Of a DNA stretch of 64,000 nucleotides, positions 33,894 to 48,368 are shown one piece after another. Source of the DNA: Granulicella aggregans (GTDB lineage Bacteria; Acidobacteriota; Terriglobia; Terriglobales; Acidobacteriaceae); NCBI RefSeq assembly GCF_025685565.1, contig NZ_JAGSYE010000001.1, positions 372,001-436,000 of the forward strand, in the 5' to 3' direction. Below the pieces are notes generated by a model, which worked only from the letters and a program-made list of their open reading frames with translations, was not told where the DNA came from and ran no database searches. The position numbers and the translations under genes are program-made. How positions within the stretch are numbered: the stretch's first letter is position 1; every line of letters begins with the position of its first letter.

Positions 33894-35582
33894 ATGTCTG
33901 GCTATCCTCCACCTTATCCCCCTCCCGGCTCGCGGCCTCCTTACGGCCCCAACGACTTCCGAGGCGACTGGAAGTACCAACGTCGCATCCTGCGCGACCA
34001 GGCGCGCGCCCAACGCGAAGTGTTCCGTGCGCAACGTGACGCCTACCGCGCACAGTACCGTGGACTTCGCCGCGGCTCCATCGTCGGACCGATCATGGTC
34101 ATCGCGATCGGCGTGGTCTTTCTCCTGGTGCAGTTGGGCAAGCTGCCAAGCTTCGCCGTGTGGGCGTGGCTGGGCCACTGGTGGCCTCTTCTGCTGATCG
34201 GAGTCGGCGTCATCGTCCTGATCGAGTGGGGATTCGACCAGACCTTCCGTGGAGATACGGGACAGCCCTACGTCCGGCGCAGTCTCGGTGGAGGCGTAAT
34301 CACCCTGCTGGTGTTCTTGATCATCGCGGGCGGAATCCACCAGGGAATTCAAGGTAACTTCCACGATGGTCATAACTTCTTTGGCGACAGCTTCAACCAG
34401 GAGAACATCGACCAGTTTCTAGGCGACAAGCACGAGAGTGAGCAGACACTCGATCAGGCCTTCGCCGGCGAGGGCACGCTGCAGGTCGACAACCCACGCG
34501 GCGATGTGACCATCTCGGGCACGAGCGACGACAACCAGATCCACGTAACCGTCCACAAAGAGGTCTACAGCCGCAGCGACTCGGACGCGGCGAACAAGTC
34601 GCAGCAGTTGAGCCCGAAGCTTGACCGCAGCGGCAGCATTACTCACCTCTCACTGTCATCTCTGGACGGAGCGCGGGCCGACCTGGTCATCACGGTTCCG
34701 TCCATCTCGTCGAACACGGTCGTCGCAAACCACGGCGATGTGAAAGTAAGCGGCGTGCGTGGCCCGGTGAATATCACGTCGAACCACGGCGATGTGGAGC
34801 TGAGCGCCATCACCGGCAGCGTCACCACCCACATTCAGAACTCAGGATCGGACTTCTCCGCCCACAGCATTACCGGCCCGGTCACACTCGAAGGCCGGGG
34901 CGGAAGCATCACTCTCTCGGACATCAACGGTCCCGTATCCGTGCAAGGCGACTTCTTCGGCGACACGCACGTGGAGCACATTCGCGCCGCCTTTCGCTTT
35001 CACACCAGCCGCACGGACTTTCAGCTTGCCCGCCTCGACGGCCAGCTCGACATCAGCTCCGAGGAGGACCTCTCCGCCGACCAGGTGGTTGGCCCGGTCG
35101 TCCTGAATACCCGCAACCGCAATATCACCCTCGATCGCGTCGCTGGCGACGTGACCGTCACCAACAAGAACGGCAAGATCGACCTGACGGGCGCTCCTCC
35201 GCTGGGTAACGTCTCCATCGAGAATCGCAACGGCGAAGTCTCGGTGACCGTTCCGGACCAGGCTGGCTTCAATGTTCAGGCAGAGACCACCGAGGGCGAC
35301 GTGGAGAACGACTTTTCACTGCCTGTCTCGGAGATGGGCAACAGGAAGTCGATCTCTGGAAACGTCGGCAAGCCGGCGGTAAACATCAAGATCACGACAA
35401 CGCAGGAAGATATCTCCCTGAAGCGTGCCAGCATTGCACCCCTGCCACCGTTGCCACCACCGCCGCCCGCCTTCACGGATATGCCTGCAGGCGCGAAAAA
35501 AGCTGTGAAAGATGCAAAGAAAGCAGCGGCTGAGGCTCAGAAGGAGGCTCACGATGCGGTCAAGGCTGCGCAACAGCCTTGA
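33894..35582 (+). CDS. DUF4097 beta-repeat envelope protein with LiaF-like TM module
   Basis: 562 residues. A cytoplasmic basic/coiled N-terminus (QRRILRDQARAQREVFRAQ), three TM helices (GPIMVIAIGVVFLLVQLG, WPLLLIGVGVIVLI, GVITLLVFLIIAGGI), then a beta-solenoid-like DUF4097 domain with repeating NHGDV, SNHGDVELS, NRNITLDRVAG and NKNGKIDLTG units. An Ala/Lys-rich tail (KKAVKDAKKAAAEAQKEA) ends it. Starts three bases after the upstream stop. Fourth gene of the sigma operon, likely an extracytoplasmic effector or sensor. Confidence 0.82.
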   Translation: MSGYPPPYPPPGSRPPYGPNDFRGDWKYQRRILRDQARAQREVFRAQRDAYRAQYRGLRRGSIVGPIMVIAIGVVFLLVQLGKLPSFAVWAWLGHWWPLLLIGVGVIVLIEWGFDQTFRGDTGQPYVRRSLGGGVITLLVFLIIAGGIHQGIQGNFHDGHNFFGDSFNQENIDQFLGDKHESEQTLDQAFAGEGTLQVDNPRGDVTISGTSDDNQIHVTVHKEVYSRSDSDAANKSQQLSPKLDRSGSITHLSLSSLDGARADLVITVPSISSNTVVANHGDVKVSGVRGPVNITSNHGDVELSAITGSVTTHIQNSGSDFSAHSITGPVTLEGRGGSITLSDINGPVSVQGDFFGDTHVEHIRAAFRFHTSRTDFQLARLDGQLDISSEEDLSADQVVGPVVLNTRNRNITLDRVAGDVTVTNKNGKIDLTGAPPLGNVSIENRNGEVSVTVPDQAGFNVQAETTEGDVENDFSLPVSEMGNRKSISGNVGKPAVNIKITTTQEDISLKRASIAPLPPLPPPPPAFTDMPAGAKKAVKDAKKAAAEAQKEAHDAVKAAQQP

Positions 35583-35740
35583 ACTGCTAGGGTCTTCCAT
35601 CCTCGTTTGAGAACTACTCGCTCGAGTTCAAGTTTGCCTAAGGGCCGCTTGAACTCGAGCTTTATAATGGGCGGTACGTTGATCGCGAGCTCTTACTGCT
35701 GTAGGGTCAATCTCTCCCACCGAAGCACATCCGAGGAATC

Positions 35741-36589
35741 TTGCAAACACTCTACGTCAGATACTGCGCCTTCTTCCCGATAACTCGCACTCAGGATATT
35801 GCGATCGAGTTATTACTCTCTGTAACGACGTTGGAAGAGCAAGTCTCCCGCTATGCCAACATCACGCTAGTCTTCTATACCCTGTCCGCTTACAAGCAGA
35901 ACTATCTCGATCTATGCGCGATGTTCAGTTTTCCGTCACGAGTGATTGCGCTTGATGAGGAATACGCCTCCGAACTTACTCGGTGGGAAGAGATTGCCAA
36001 CGAGATCAAGCACAAGACGAAGACAGACCATCGCTGCATTATCCGGATGTTCGCCGACTTTCATATCCTTCCGCCCGACCAGCACCGCCTACTCATTGGT
36101 TGTGACATCTTCTTTCTGAAAGTACCGCAGGAGGTCCTTGCCTTTACTTGGAATCCCAATAAGCAGGCAAAAGTCCTCTATATGGCGGATATGTTTAGCT
36201 TCGGCGGTACCTTGTACAAGCTTCGCCACTATAAACCGCCTATCCTTGAAGGCCTGCTTGGCGATTTCTACTGCCTGGCCCCTGGAGTTCACCTAACTGA
36301 GGAAGCGATCAAAGGCTGTCTGAGGATGATCGATGACTGGCCCGGAGGCGCACACCGCTGGGACCCGATACCTCGCTTTGATGACGCTCATGCCTGTGAA
36401 CAACAGGCGGCGGCGATCCTTCTTCACCCCTTTGGCGGCCAGCTTCTACCCGCGGGACGCTACTCCCACAACACCATCCTGGATGAACTCGCTGTGATTC
36501 ATACCCACTCGATCAGCAATATCACTGTCCTTCTGGCAGACAAGATGAAGGCTCGCGCGAGAGAGTTAGTTGCCGTCTGGCCTGAATAG
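35741..36589 (+). CDS. Putative glycosyltransferase-like protein
   Basis: 282 residues from a TTG (35741) with GAGGAA upstream. Family not firmly recognised. HRLLIGCDIFFLKVPQEVL looks like the metal/sugar site of GT-A enzymes that handle a position-specific Asp; WNPNKQAKVLYMADM and the late HPFGGQLLPAGRYSHNT follow. It sits before a family 2 glycosyltransferase, which supports a glycan role. Function otherwise unknown. Confidence 0.5.
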   Translation: MQTLYVRYCAFFPITRTQDIAIELLLSVTTLEEQVSRYANITLVFYTLSAYKQNYLDLCAMFSFPSRVIALDEEYASELTRWEEIANEIKHKTKTDHRCIIRMFADFHILPPDQHRLLIGCDIFFLKVPQEVLAFTWNPNKQAKVLYMADMFSFGGTLYKLRHYKPPILEGLLGDFYCLAPGVHLTEEAIKGCLRMIDDWPGGAHRWDPIPRFDDAHACEQQAAAILLHPFGGQLLPAGRYSHNTILDELAVIHTHSISNITVLLADKMKARARELVAVWPE

Positions 36590-36659
36590 ACGCTGACTTA
36601 GCAAGACTGGTCAGCCTTTCGGAAGATACGATAAAGGTAGCTAAGCGAGTCATTCATTT

Positions 36660-37640
36660 ATGTCGCGATGTATTCAACTGACCATAGGCATCCCAACCTA
36701 TAACCGTGCCGGTCTCCTGGCTGAGCAATTAAATCGGCTCAGCCAGGAGGGACTCGGCGATGAAGTTGAGATCCTCGTCTCAGATAACGCTTCTTTGGAC
36801 TCCACTGTCGAAATAGCTGAGTCTTTCAGGGAACGAATGGGTCGCCACTTTGTCGTCGCCACCAATGAGCGCAACGCTGGCTTCGACGGAAATATTTTCA
36901 CCCTCTATAAAAAAGCTCGCGGCCGCTATCTTTGGTTCCTAAGCGATGACGATAGCTTCTTCCCTGGCACCGTCGCCCGACTCCTTCAGATCGTGAGGAC
37001 CGAAAAGGATTGTGGCCTTATCGCGTTGCCCGGTTTCAATATGCTGCCCTATGAATCCCATGAAGGCGGCCATATCATCCAGCTCTTACCTTGGAGTCCC
37101 ACCGGCAACGCTATCTCAGTCGTTCTCGGGCAGCGATTTCGTCTCACTGCAAACGAGTTCGAGCGCTTCGGCCTGATCTCTGCTGCGTCACAAATTTCCC
37201 ATTGCGTTGTGCGTCGCGGTGCAAGCATCGACAACGCCGAGCGAGGCGGCGGCGTACTGCAAAGCCGTATAGCCAATCTCAACTTGCTCAGCGAGCCCCA
37301 CTATTACATCCTCCCCGAACCTGCTATCAAACAAGGCGATTGGACGGAAGTCTCCAACACGTTCATGGAGTCGACCCTCTTCGGTATCCGCGAACTCTAT
37401 AGCAGCGCCGACATGCAATTTAGCCGAGAGGTCGTTGACTTCGCCTCAGTTCAAAACTGCCTCTTCGCGATCCGGTTGCTCCGTGCCCACTACGCGGGCG
37501 AGAACCCTACTCGCATCAACTTTCCATCCGTTGGCCGTGGATTCGCAGATCGGCTTATGCGGCTCTTCGGAGGGGCTTATCACCAGCTTGACAGCGCAGT
37601 AGAAGATCTTCTTGACGTTGCCAAGCAGCATCAACGTTAA
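36660..37640 (+). CDS. Family 2 glycosyltransferase
   Basis: 326 residues; GT-A fold with LTIGIPTYNRAGLL, ILVSDNASLDST and the DxD-type WFLSDDDSFF. Resembles abequosyltransferase-like side-chain enzymes of O-antigen synthesis. Ends 66 bp before the rRNA operon terminator, which reads toward it. Substrate unknown. Confidence 0.85.
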   Translation: MSRCIQLTIGIPTYNRAGLLAEQLNRLSQEGLGDEVEILVSDNASLDSTVEIAESFRERMGRHFVVATNERNAGFDGNIFTLYKKARGRYLWFLSDDDSFFPGTVARLLQIVRTEKDCGLIALPGFNMLPYESHEGGHIIQLLPWSPTGNAISVVLGQRFRLTANEFERFGLISAASQISHCVVRRGASIDNAERGGGVLQSRIANLNLLSEPHYYILPEPAIKQGDWTEVSNTFMESTLFGIRELYSSADMQFSREVVDFASVQNCLFAIRLLRAHYAGENPTRINFPSVGRGFADRLMRLFGGAYHQLDSAVEDLLDVAKQHQR

Positions 37641-37705
37641 ACAATAGGCAAAGAACACCAGTGCTGAACGCGATGACGAATACGAGACCACAGCCCAAAT
37701 AGAAA

Positions 37706-37727
37706 AGCCCCATCCGAAGATGGGGCT
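37706..37727 (-). terminator. rRNA operon terminator
   Basis: On the minus strand the stem AGCCCCATC / GATGGGGCT with a TTCG tetraloop is followed by TTTCTATTT. It lies just after 5S rRNA. Confidence 0.85.
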
Positions 37728-37736
37728 CTCTGTATT

Positions 37737-37857
<121 letters not shown>

Positions 37858-38030
37858 CTTTAGAAACATCGCGCTCGCGATCTTCCACAACTGAATAGAT
37901 TGGGTGTTCCCAGACGTTTATTACATTGTTGCGTTTTATCCAAAAGTTATAACTACAAAGCTTGTATTGAATGACTCTAGAACAGTGGACATTTCACATA
38001 ACGTAAAACTCACTGCGCAGAGTAAATTCT

Positions 38031-40974
<2,944 letters not shown>

Positions 40975-41371
40975 ATAGAATTTACTCGCACGCAGCAGAG
41001 TAAGAACCCCTGCAACATCGGTAATCTACGTTTTTTGATAATTTGTCCACGCCTGTGTCGTACTGCTTCGATCTACAACGTGCGAGATCTAAGCAGGTAA
41101 CACGAAAATAATTATTCTAAAGACACTCAATACTGATTGACAATGTCGCTTTCAGATAAGACCTGATCGCTAAATTGCTCAGCCTTGTAGTTATATTTAC
41201 CCAATCTATTCAGTTGTCAAAAATCGTCGAGCGAGTCGTATAAAACGTCGTCGCTATCGCGCCCTTGGGCGGCTTGAGCATTCCTGCTCAAGGTTCAACC
41301 TCCATCGCGATGCAGTGCGCGGTGGCTCAACCTGAAGCAGATTTGCTTTGAATCGTTGCCTTATCGAGTGA
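40975..41371 (-). other. Spacer between tRNA-Ala and 23S rRNA
   Basis: About 400 bp with no gene. It contains the 5' arm of the 23S processing stem near 40975-40990. I see no tRNA or reading frame of interest. Confidence 0.7.
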
Positions 41372-41447
41372 TGGTGGAGCTGACCGGGATCGAACCGATG
41401 ACATCCTGCTTGCAAAGCAGGCGCTCTCCCAACTGAGCTACAGCCCC
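41372..41447 (-). tRNA. tRNA-Ala (anticodon TGC)
   Basis: 76 nt on the minus strand, from GGGGCTGTAGCTCAG to the encoded CCA. The anticodon loop reads CTTTGCAAG and the T loop GGTTCGATCCC. Standard rRNA-spacer tRNA. Confidence 0.96.
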
Positions 41448-41494
41448 ATCCTGCGTTACTTCGAAGATCAGAATAACATATCTTCGGCGTAAAG

Positions 41495-43388
<1,894 letters not shown>

Positions 43389-44398
43389 GGTTTGCTTGCC
43401 AACCATCGACAGGGGTCGGGTTGGATCAAGCCTCCCCGGAGCTCGAAAACTCCCGGAGAGTGTAAAACTAGTGAGAATGACTAAACCAAATTTCGTATCA
43501 TCTCACGACTGGCACGTTCAACTATGTTGTCAAAGATCCGAACTGATTCCACCTTAGCGGGCAGCTTTGGATCAAGGAACAACCGGGCATAGCCACGGGT
43601 GTGTCCTCGAACTTGATGCGCTGTATGTCGACTGGGGGTGCTTGCTGTAGCCTTCCGGCTACTTACTCTACTCGGCGTTTATTCAACCTATTCGAGTGTT
43701 GCTCAGCATCGTTCCGTCTTGCGCGAACTTTCTAAGATTACTAAGTTTCATCTCGCTTGTCAACCTTTTCTTTCACTCTTCACTCTCATCCGCCTATGCG
43801 GGTAGCAGAGATCGAAGCTACTTATTCAGTCGACAATCGTTCGGCACAGCGCAAAATATCAAAACATCGCAACGACTCTCGAAAGAGGCGCGGAGCACTT
43901 AGCTCCAAATTGCTTGCGACAGCCATTTGGCTATCGGTCCGTTCACTTGCAGTAGCTTGGGCTTGGATTGGGTCGGTCATATTCAGCAACGCTAAAACAG
44001 TCGCCTAGACTCGTAACCACGATCAAACACTTGGACTGCGCTCCGTCTTCCCCACTACTATCTGCTCTGTACTGCAAGAGCCGGGTGCGAAGCTGCTGTT
44101 TGGTACTCACTGAATGTATCAAGCTTTGCAGTGTTTTGCAAGTCTCAATCTTCGGTCATCGCTCACCGCCTTGCCTGCTCTTTACTTCGTTGCAGTGCGC
44201 TTGGCTGTTTGCGACTTCCTGAGATTAGCAGTGGGGCCGGGGCAGCGCAACCCCTAAGTGTTGAAAAGCTGTGCAGTTCAGGAGGGAAACGAAAGAATCG
44301 TCAATGAATACGGGGTGAATATGGCCTTCATTTTTCTTGCGGGAATTTCGGCCTGCGCCTCGATTGCACCAGAAAGAGGGCAGGCATTAGGGGATAAA
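43389..44398 (-). other. rRNA operon leader and upstream region, no gene
   Basis: About 1 kb between the 16S 5' end and the tyrS stop. It holds the rRNA promoter (43735-43763). Frames here are short and without similarity. The part from 44000 to 44280 shows no repeat, tRNA or coding signal that I recognise. Confidence 0.6.
43735..43763 (-). promoter_or_regulatory. Predicted sigma-70 promoter of the rRNA operon
   Basis: On the minus strand TTGACA (43758-43763) and TAATCT (43735-43740) are separated by 17 bp, close to consensus. It lies about 350 bp upstream of 16S and has an A-rich stretch just before the -35 (AGAAAAGG). Confidence 0.75.
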
Positions 44399-45670
44399 CT
44401 AGGCCCCCTCCCAGGTAACCCGAATCTCTTTCTTCCCGACACGGATGACGGGCGAATCGCCCAAAACTGCCATAGACTCCGCCTGGGCCGTGGTCTTTGC
44501 CCCATTCAGGCTTACTGCATTCTCGGCCAGCTTCCGCGTTCCTTCGCCAGCCGATGCCACAAGTCCGGCCAATTGCAGGAGCTTCGCTATCTTCACCATC
44601 TTCGGCGCATCCGCCGCAGCAGACGGATCGTGCCGGAAGAGCTCCGGCGTCACAGGGATACGCACGACGGGCGCGTCTTCGGACGACTCCCTCCGCTGGA
44701 ACTGCCTTGCCCAGTGCTCCGCTGCACCCTCAGCTGCTTCAAGAGAGTGAAAATCCGCAGTAATCGTCCGCGCCAGATCCTTCTTCGCCTGCATGGGATG
44801 CAATTCGCCGCTCGCTACCCGCGCCTTCATCGCGTCGATCTCCGACTGCCGCAAATCCGTCAGCAGCGTCCAGTACCGCCACATCAGCTCATCCGAGATC
44901 GACATCAGCTTGCCGTACATCTCGTTCGGCACCTCGTGGATGCCGATCGCGTTCCCCAGCGACTTCGACATCTTCTGCACGCCGTCGAGGCCCTCAAGGA
45001 TCGGCACCATCAGGATGCTCTGCTGCGGCTGGCCGAAGTGCTTCTGCAGATCACGCCCTCGCATCAGGTTGAACTTCTGGTCGGTCCCGCCCAGTTCCAC
45101 ATCGCATTCAAGCGCCACCGAATCGTATCCCTGCGCCACCGGGTACAGCATCTCGTGCATCGAGATCGGCTGCTCCGCCTGGAAGCGCTTATGAAAGTCC
45201 TCGCGCTCGAGCATCTGCGAGACCGTGAACTGCGCCATGAGCTTGACCATGTCGTAGTAGCCCAGCTTGTCCAGCCATTCGGAGTTGTAACGGACCTCGG
45301 TCTTCACCGGGTCGAGGATCTTGAAGACCTGCTCCTTGTACGTCTCGGCGTTGGCGGCGATCTGCTCTGGAGTCAACGGCTTGCGGGTCACGTTGCGCCC
45401 GGTCGGGTCTCCAATCAGCGCGGTCGAATCGCCGATCAGGAAGATCACCGTGTGCCCGAGCTGCTGGAAGTGCCGTAGCTTGCGGATCAGCACCGTATGT
45501 CCCAGGTGCAGGTCCGGCGCAGTCGGATCGAACCCGGCCTTGATGCGCAGCGGCTTCCCGCTGACGATGGAGGCGGCGAGCCGCTCCTTCAGCGCTTCGA
45601 AGGGGAGGATTTCGGCGGTGCCCTTGGTGATGAGATCGAGTTGGTCTTCAAGCGGAGCGAACGTAGACAT
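44399..45670 (-). CDS. tyrS: Tyrosyl-tRNA synthetase
   Basis: 423 residues from ATG 45670. Class I signatures HLGH (55-58) and KMSKS (VQKMSKSLG); TyrRS-specific [19 protein letters not shown]-terminal S4 RNA-binding domain ends it ([18 protein letters not shown]). This is the TyrRS type with an extended insertion-free catalytic core; length is normal. A longer upstream frame lacks similarity. Confidence 0.95.
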   Translation of the reverse strand: MSTFAPLEDQLDLITKGTAEILPFEALKERLAASIVSGKPLRIKAGFDPTAPDLHLGHTVLIRKLRHFQQLGHTVIFLIGDSTALIGDPTGRNVTRKPLTPEQIAANAETYKEQVFKILDPVKTEVRYNSEWLDKLGYYDMVKLMAQFTVSQMLEREDFHKRFQAEQPISMHEMLYPVAQGYDSVALECDVELGGTDQKFNLMRGRDLQKHFGQPQQSILMVPILEGLDGVQKMSKSLGNAIGIHEVPNEMYGKLMSISDELMWRYWTLLTDLRQSEIDAMKARVASGELHPMQAKKDLARTITADFHSLEAAEGAAEHWARQFQRRESSEDAPVVRIPVTPELFRHDPSAAADAPKMVKIAKLLQLAGLVASAGEGTRKLAENAVSLNGAKTTAQAESMAVLGDSPVIRVGKKEIRVTWEGA

Positions 45671-45742
45671 ATGCCTCAAGTATAGAGAGTTCAAGAGGTC
45701 TTTTGGCTTGCGCGGCCTTCTTCGGTCTGAGAGCATGGCGGC

Positions 45743-45979
45743 ATGGTTCCTTGCCCATGCTGCGGCTTTCGCACACTGCATCAAAAGGGCGGCGACGATA
45801 TATGTCCCGTTTGTTACTGGCAAGACGACGGACAGGATGACTCAGACGCGGATATAGTTCGTGGTGGACCAAACAATCTTTTGAGCTTGTCCGAGGCTCG
45901 GAGGAACTTTGCAGAAATTGGGGCTTCTGATCTTCTGTTTATCGGCAATGTGCGAGCCCCTTTGCCGAGCGAGCGGTGA
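45743..45979 (+). CDS. CPCC-type cysteine-rich protein
   Basis: 78 residues with the CPCC family pattern: [20 protein letters not shown], then [20 protein letters not shown]. Four Cys likely bind zinc. Function unknown. It is divergent from tyrS with a 72-bp gap. Confidence 0.8.
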   Translation: MVPCPCCGFRTLHQKGGDDICPVCYWQDDGQDDSDADIVRGGPNNLLSLSEARRNFAEIGASDLLFIGNVRAPLPSER

Positions 45980-46003
45980 AGCAGAGCTTGAGAGAAACGC
46001 TCA

Positions 46004-46780
46004 ATGGAACCTAAAGAACAATTCGCGAAGTACCCCAGCCTGCAAGACCGCGTCGTTCTCATCACCGGCGGCGCATCCGGCATCGGTGAAGTGCTGGTCG
46101 AGGCGTTCACGCTTCAGGGAGCGCAGGTCGTCTTCCTCGACATCGCCGACGAAGCAGCCGCAGCCTTGATCGACCGCCTCAGCCCAAACGCTGAACACGT
46201 ACCCAGCTACGTCCACTGCGATCTAACCGACTCCGCCCAACTCGCCGAAAAGCTCGCAGGGATCATCGCCCGCTTCGGCACCATTGATGTCGTCATCAAC
46301 AACGCAGGCGACGACACCCGCCACAAGACCGAAGACGTCACCCCGGAGTTCTGGGACCGCTGCATCGCCGTCAACCTCAAGCACCAGTTCTTCGTCTCGC
46401 AGGCCGTCATCCCGGGGATGAAGTGGCAGGGACGCGGCGTCATCCTGAACATGAGCTCCATCTCGTGGATGATTCCGTCGACCGGGCTGCCCGTCTACGT
46501 CGCCAGCAAGGCAGCGATCGTTGGGCTGACGCGCACGCTCGCGCATGAGCTTGGGCCGCATGGAATCCGTGTCAACTGCATCCTTCCCGGAGCCATCGAG
46601 ACCGCCCGCCAGCGCAAGAACTGGTACACCGAGGAGTATCTGAACGAGATCCTCAAGCATCAGTCGATCAAGCGGATTCTTCAACCGGACGAGGTGGCGC
46701 GGCTGGCGCTCTTCCTGGCGGCCGACGACTCAAGCGGCATCACCAACCAGAGCTATATCGTCGACGGCGGTTGGGTGTAA
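46004..46780 (+). CDS. SDR family oxidoreductase
   Basis: 258 residues with the classical SDR pattern: ITGGASGIGE, NNAGDD, catalytic Ser in NMSSISWMIP, and YVASK. The ending SSGITNQSYIVDGGWV is typical of sugar or alcohol dehydrogenases. Substrate unknown. It follows the CPCC gene by 24 bp. Confidence 0.85.
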   Translation: MEPKEQFAKYPSLQDRVVLITGGASGIGEVLVEAFTLQGAQVVFLDIADEAAAALIDRLSPNAEHVPSYVHCDLTDSAQLAEKLAGIIARFGTIDVVINNAGDDTRHKTEDVTPEFWDRCIAVNLKHQFFVSQAVIPGMKWQGRGVILNMSSISWMIPSTGLPVYVASKAAIVGLTRTLAHELGPHGIRVNCILPGAIETARQRKNWYTEEYLNEILKHQSIKRILQPDEVARLALFLAADDSSGITNQSYIVDGGWV

Positions 46781-46800
46781 AGCTCCTCCTTCCACAAATC

Positions 46801-46845
46801 TGTGCCCCATTCATCGCGCACTTGTCTCTTGCGGTGAGTGGGAGT
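46801..46845 (+). repeat. REP-like palindrome, copy 3 (divergent)
   Basis: TGTGCCCCATTCATCGCG...GCGGTGAGTGGGAG: same plan as other copies with several differences, 20 bp after the SDR stop. Confidence 0.6.
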
Positions 46846-46873
46846 TCGCCACGGTATCCTGATTCAGCCTGAC

Positions 46874-47284
46874 ATGCCCGACAAGAAGCGCAAGCCCGAA
46901 CGCATCACTCCGCACAAGGACAAGATCTGCAAGCGCTGCGGCCGGGCGTTCTCCTGGCGCAAGAAGTGGGAGCGGGACTGGGACGCGGTGAAGTATTGCA
47001 GCGATGCCTGCCGCGGAGAGAAGACCGCCGAGACCGATGCTCAACTGGAAGCCGCCATCCTGGAGCTGCTGGCAGAGCGGGGACGTGACAAGACCATCTG
47101 CCCGTCGGAGGCGGCAAAGCTTGTCGGAGGCAAAGACTCGCGCCATGATTGGGAGTCGCTGATGGAGCCGGCCAGGGCAGCTGCACGCCGCCTCGTTTCA
47201 GCGGGCAGGATCGTCATCACGCAGAAGGGCAGCGTCGTCGACCCATCGACAGCAAAGGGCCCGATCCGTCTTCGTCTTCCGTAA
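46874..47284 (+). CDS. DUF2256-DUF3253 fusion protein
   Basis: 136 residues from ATG 46874. The N-terminal half is a zinc-binding DUF2256 (KICKRCGRAFSWRKKWERDW, then YCSDACR); the second half is DUF3253, winged-helix-like (ILELLAERGRDKTICPSEAAKL, ARAAARRLVSAGRIVITQKG). Both are unknown in function and occur fused in some bacteria. A GTG at 46838 gives a longer but unsupported version. Confidence 0.8.
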   Translation: MPDKKRKPERITPHKDKICKRCGRAFSWRKKWERDWDAVKYCSDACRGEKTAETDAQLEAAILELLAERGRDKTICPSEAAKLVGGKDSRHDWESLMEPARAAARRLVSAGRIVITQKGSVVDPSTAKGPIRLRLP

Positions 47285-47336
47285 GAATTATTCGAGCTGC
47301 GAGGACTTCGTAACGCTTCCCTGCATCGAACCGCGC

Positions 47337-47471
47337 ATGGCTCTGGATAAATCATCGGATTCGGGCAAGAGCTCGTCCTGCGGCCTCGTCATTACGATCG
47401 CGGTCATCATCCTCCTGGCAGTCGCCTACACGGTCTTTCGTGGCATCACAGTTCCGAGGCCTCAAAGTAAC
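47337..47471 (+). CDS. Possible 44-residue membrane protein
   Basis: A short frame (MALDKSSDSGKSSSCG..., then one TM helix VITIAVIILLAVAYTVF). There is no good ribosome site and no recognised family; it could be a chance frame between real genes. Confidence 0.3.
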
Positions 47472-47543
47472 CAGACCACACAGCCGACGAAATAGCGCGT
47501 GCCCCAGACAGCAACGCAGGCTGCGGTCGAGTCTGACATCAGC

Positions 47544-47756
47544 ATGACCACCGCGAAGAAGTCGACGAAGAAAGCCGCAAGTAAAGGAAATCCCTGCTGG
47601 CCAGGATTTGAGCCTACGCCCGGCAAGAAGCCAGGAACGAAGGGAAGCTGCAAGCCGGAGCCCGGTAAACACTCCGCTGCAACCAAGCGCGCCACGCAGA
47701 AGGCAGCAGCCGCCTCAAAGCTCGAGAAATCCGGCAAGCCCAATCCAAATAAGTAA
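47544..47756 (+). CDS. Small basic protein with CWPGFEPTPGKKPG motif
   Basis: 70 residues, rich in Lys/Ala/Ser with NPCWPGFEPTPGKKPGTKGS, a motif resembling the conserved CWxGYxxxGxKxK segment of DUF5872-like proteins. Function unknown; a nucleic-acid-binding role is possible given the charge. The ATG 47544 is used instead of an upstream GTG. Confidence 0.6.
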   Translation: MTTAKKSTKKAASKGNPCWPGFEPTPGKKPGTKGSCKPEPGKHSAATKRATQKAAAASKLEKSGKPNPNK

Positions 47757-47794
47757 GCCGCCGTCGCCGCTAAAAGTGCCGCTATACTCCCGGA

Positions 47795-48313
47795 ATGGAC
47801 GCCGACCAGGTACGCAAGTTCCTCCTCACCCTGCCGCACGTCGTCGAGACTATGCAGTGGGGCGACAACCTCGTCTACTGGGTTGGGGACAAGGCCGTCG
47901 GCGGGAAGATGTTCGTATTGGTCAACTTGGACGACTCGCTCTCACATGGCGTGATCTCTTACTCAGCCGGACCGGAACGCTACGCAGATCTGATGGAGAT
48001 CGAAGGCCTCTATCCCGCGCCCTACATGGCCCGCATCCACTGGGTCGCCGCCGAGCGGTGGGACGTCTTCCGCAACGCCGAGTGGCAAGAGGAGCTTCGC
48101 GCGGCCCACGCCCTCACCTACGCCAAGCATCCCGACAGGGTGAAGGCCACGCTCAATCTTCCCGCCGCGCAGTTGAAGCGCCTGGTAGCTGAGAACACGG
48201 CGATTCGGGCGAAGAAGGCTGAAGCGGAGAAAGCCGCCAAGGCCGCTAAGAAAGCGGCGAAGAAGAGCGCGGCAAAGGCCGCGAAGGCCGCTGTTGAGAA
48301 GAAGAAAGCCTGA
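47795..48313 (+). CDS. MmcQ/YjbR family protein with histone-H1-like tail
   Basis: 172 residues. The first 115 match YjbR (LPHVVETMQWGDNLVYWVGDK, YPAPYMARIHWVAAERWD). The end is a Lys/Ala tail (about 45 residues, AAKAAKKAAKKSAAKAAKAA) similar to bacterial H1-like proteins. The fold binds DNA in some reports; the basic tail would strengthen such binding. Confidence 0.85.
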   Translation: MDADQVRKFLLTLPHVVETMQWGDNLVYWVGDKAVGGKMFVLVNLDDSLSHGVISYSAGPERYADLMEIEGLYPAPYMARIHWVAAERWDVFRNAEWQEELRAAHALTYAKHPDRVKATLNLPAAQLKRLVAENTAIRAKKAEAEKAAKAAKKAAKKSAAKAAKAAVEKKKA

Positions 48314-48368
48314 CTTGCGTGGAACGGCGCGGCTTGCATGGCCTCCGCCGATTGGATAGCGTCTGTCT

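Noticed and set aside
44258..45478. A 406-codon plus-strand frame opposite tyrS
   Set aside because: It is the mirror of a clear tyrosyl-tRNA synthetase and has an Arg/His/Leu-rich composition typical of antisense frames in GC-rich DNA.
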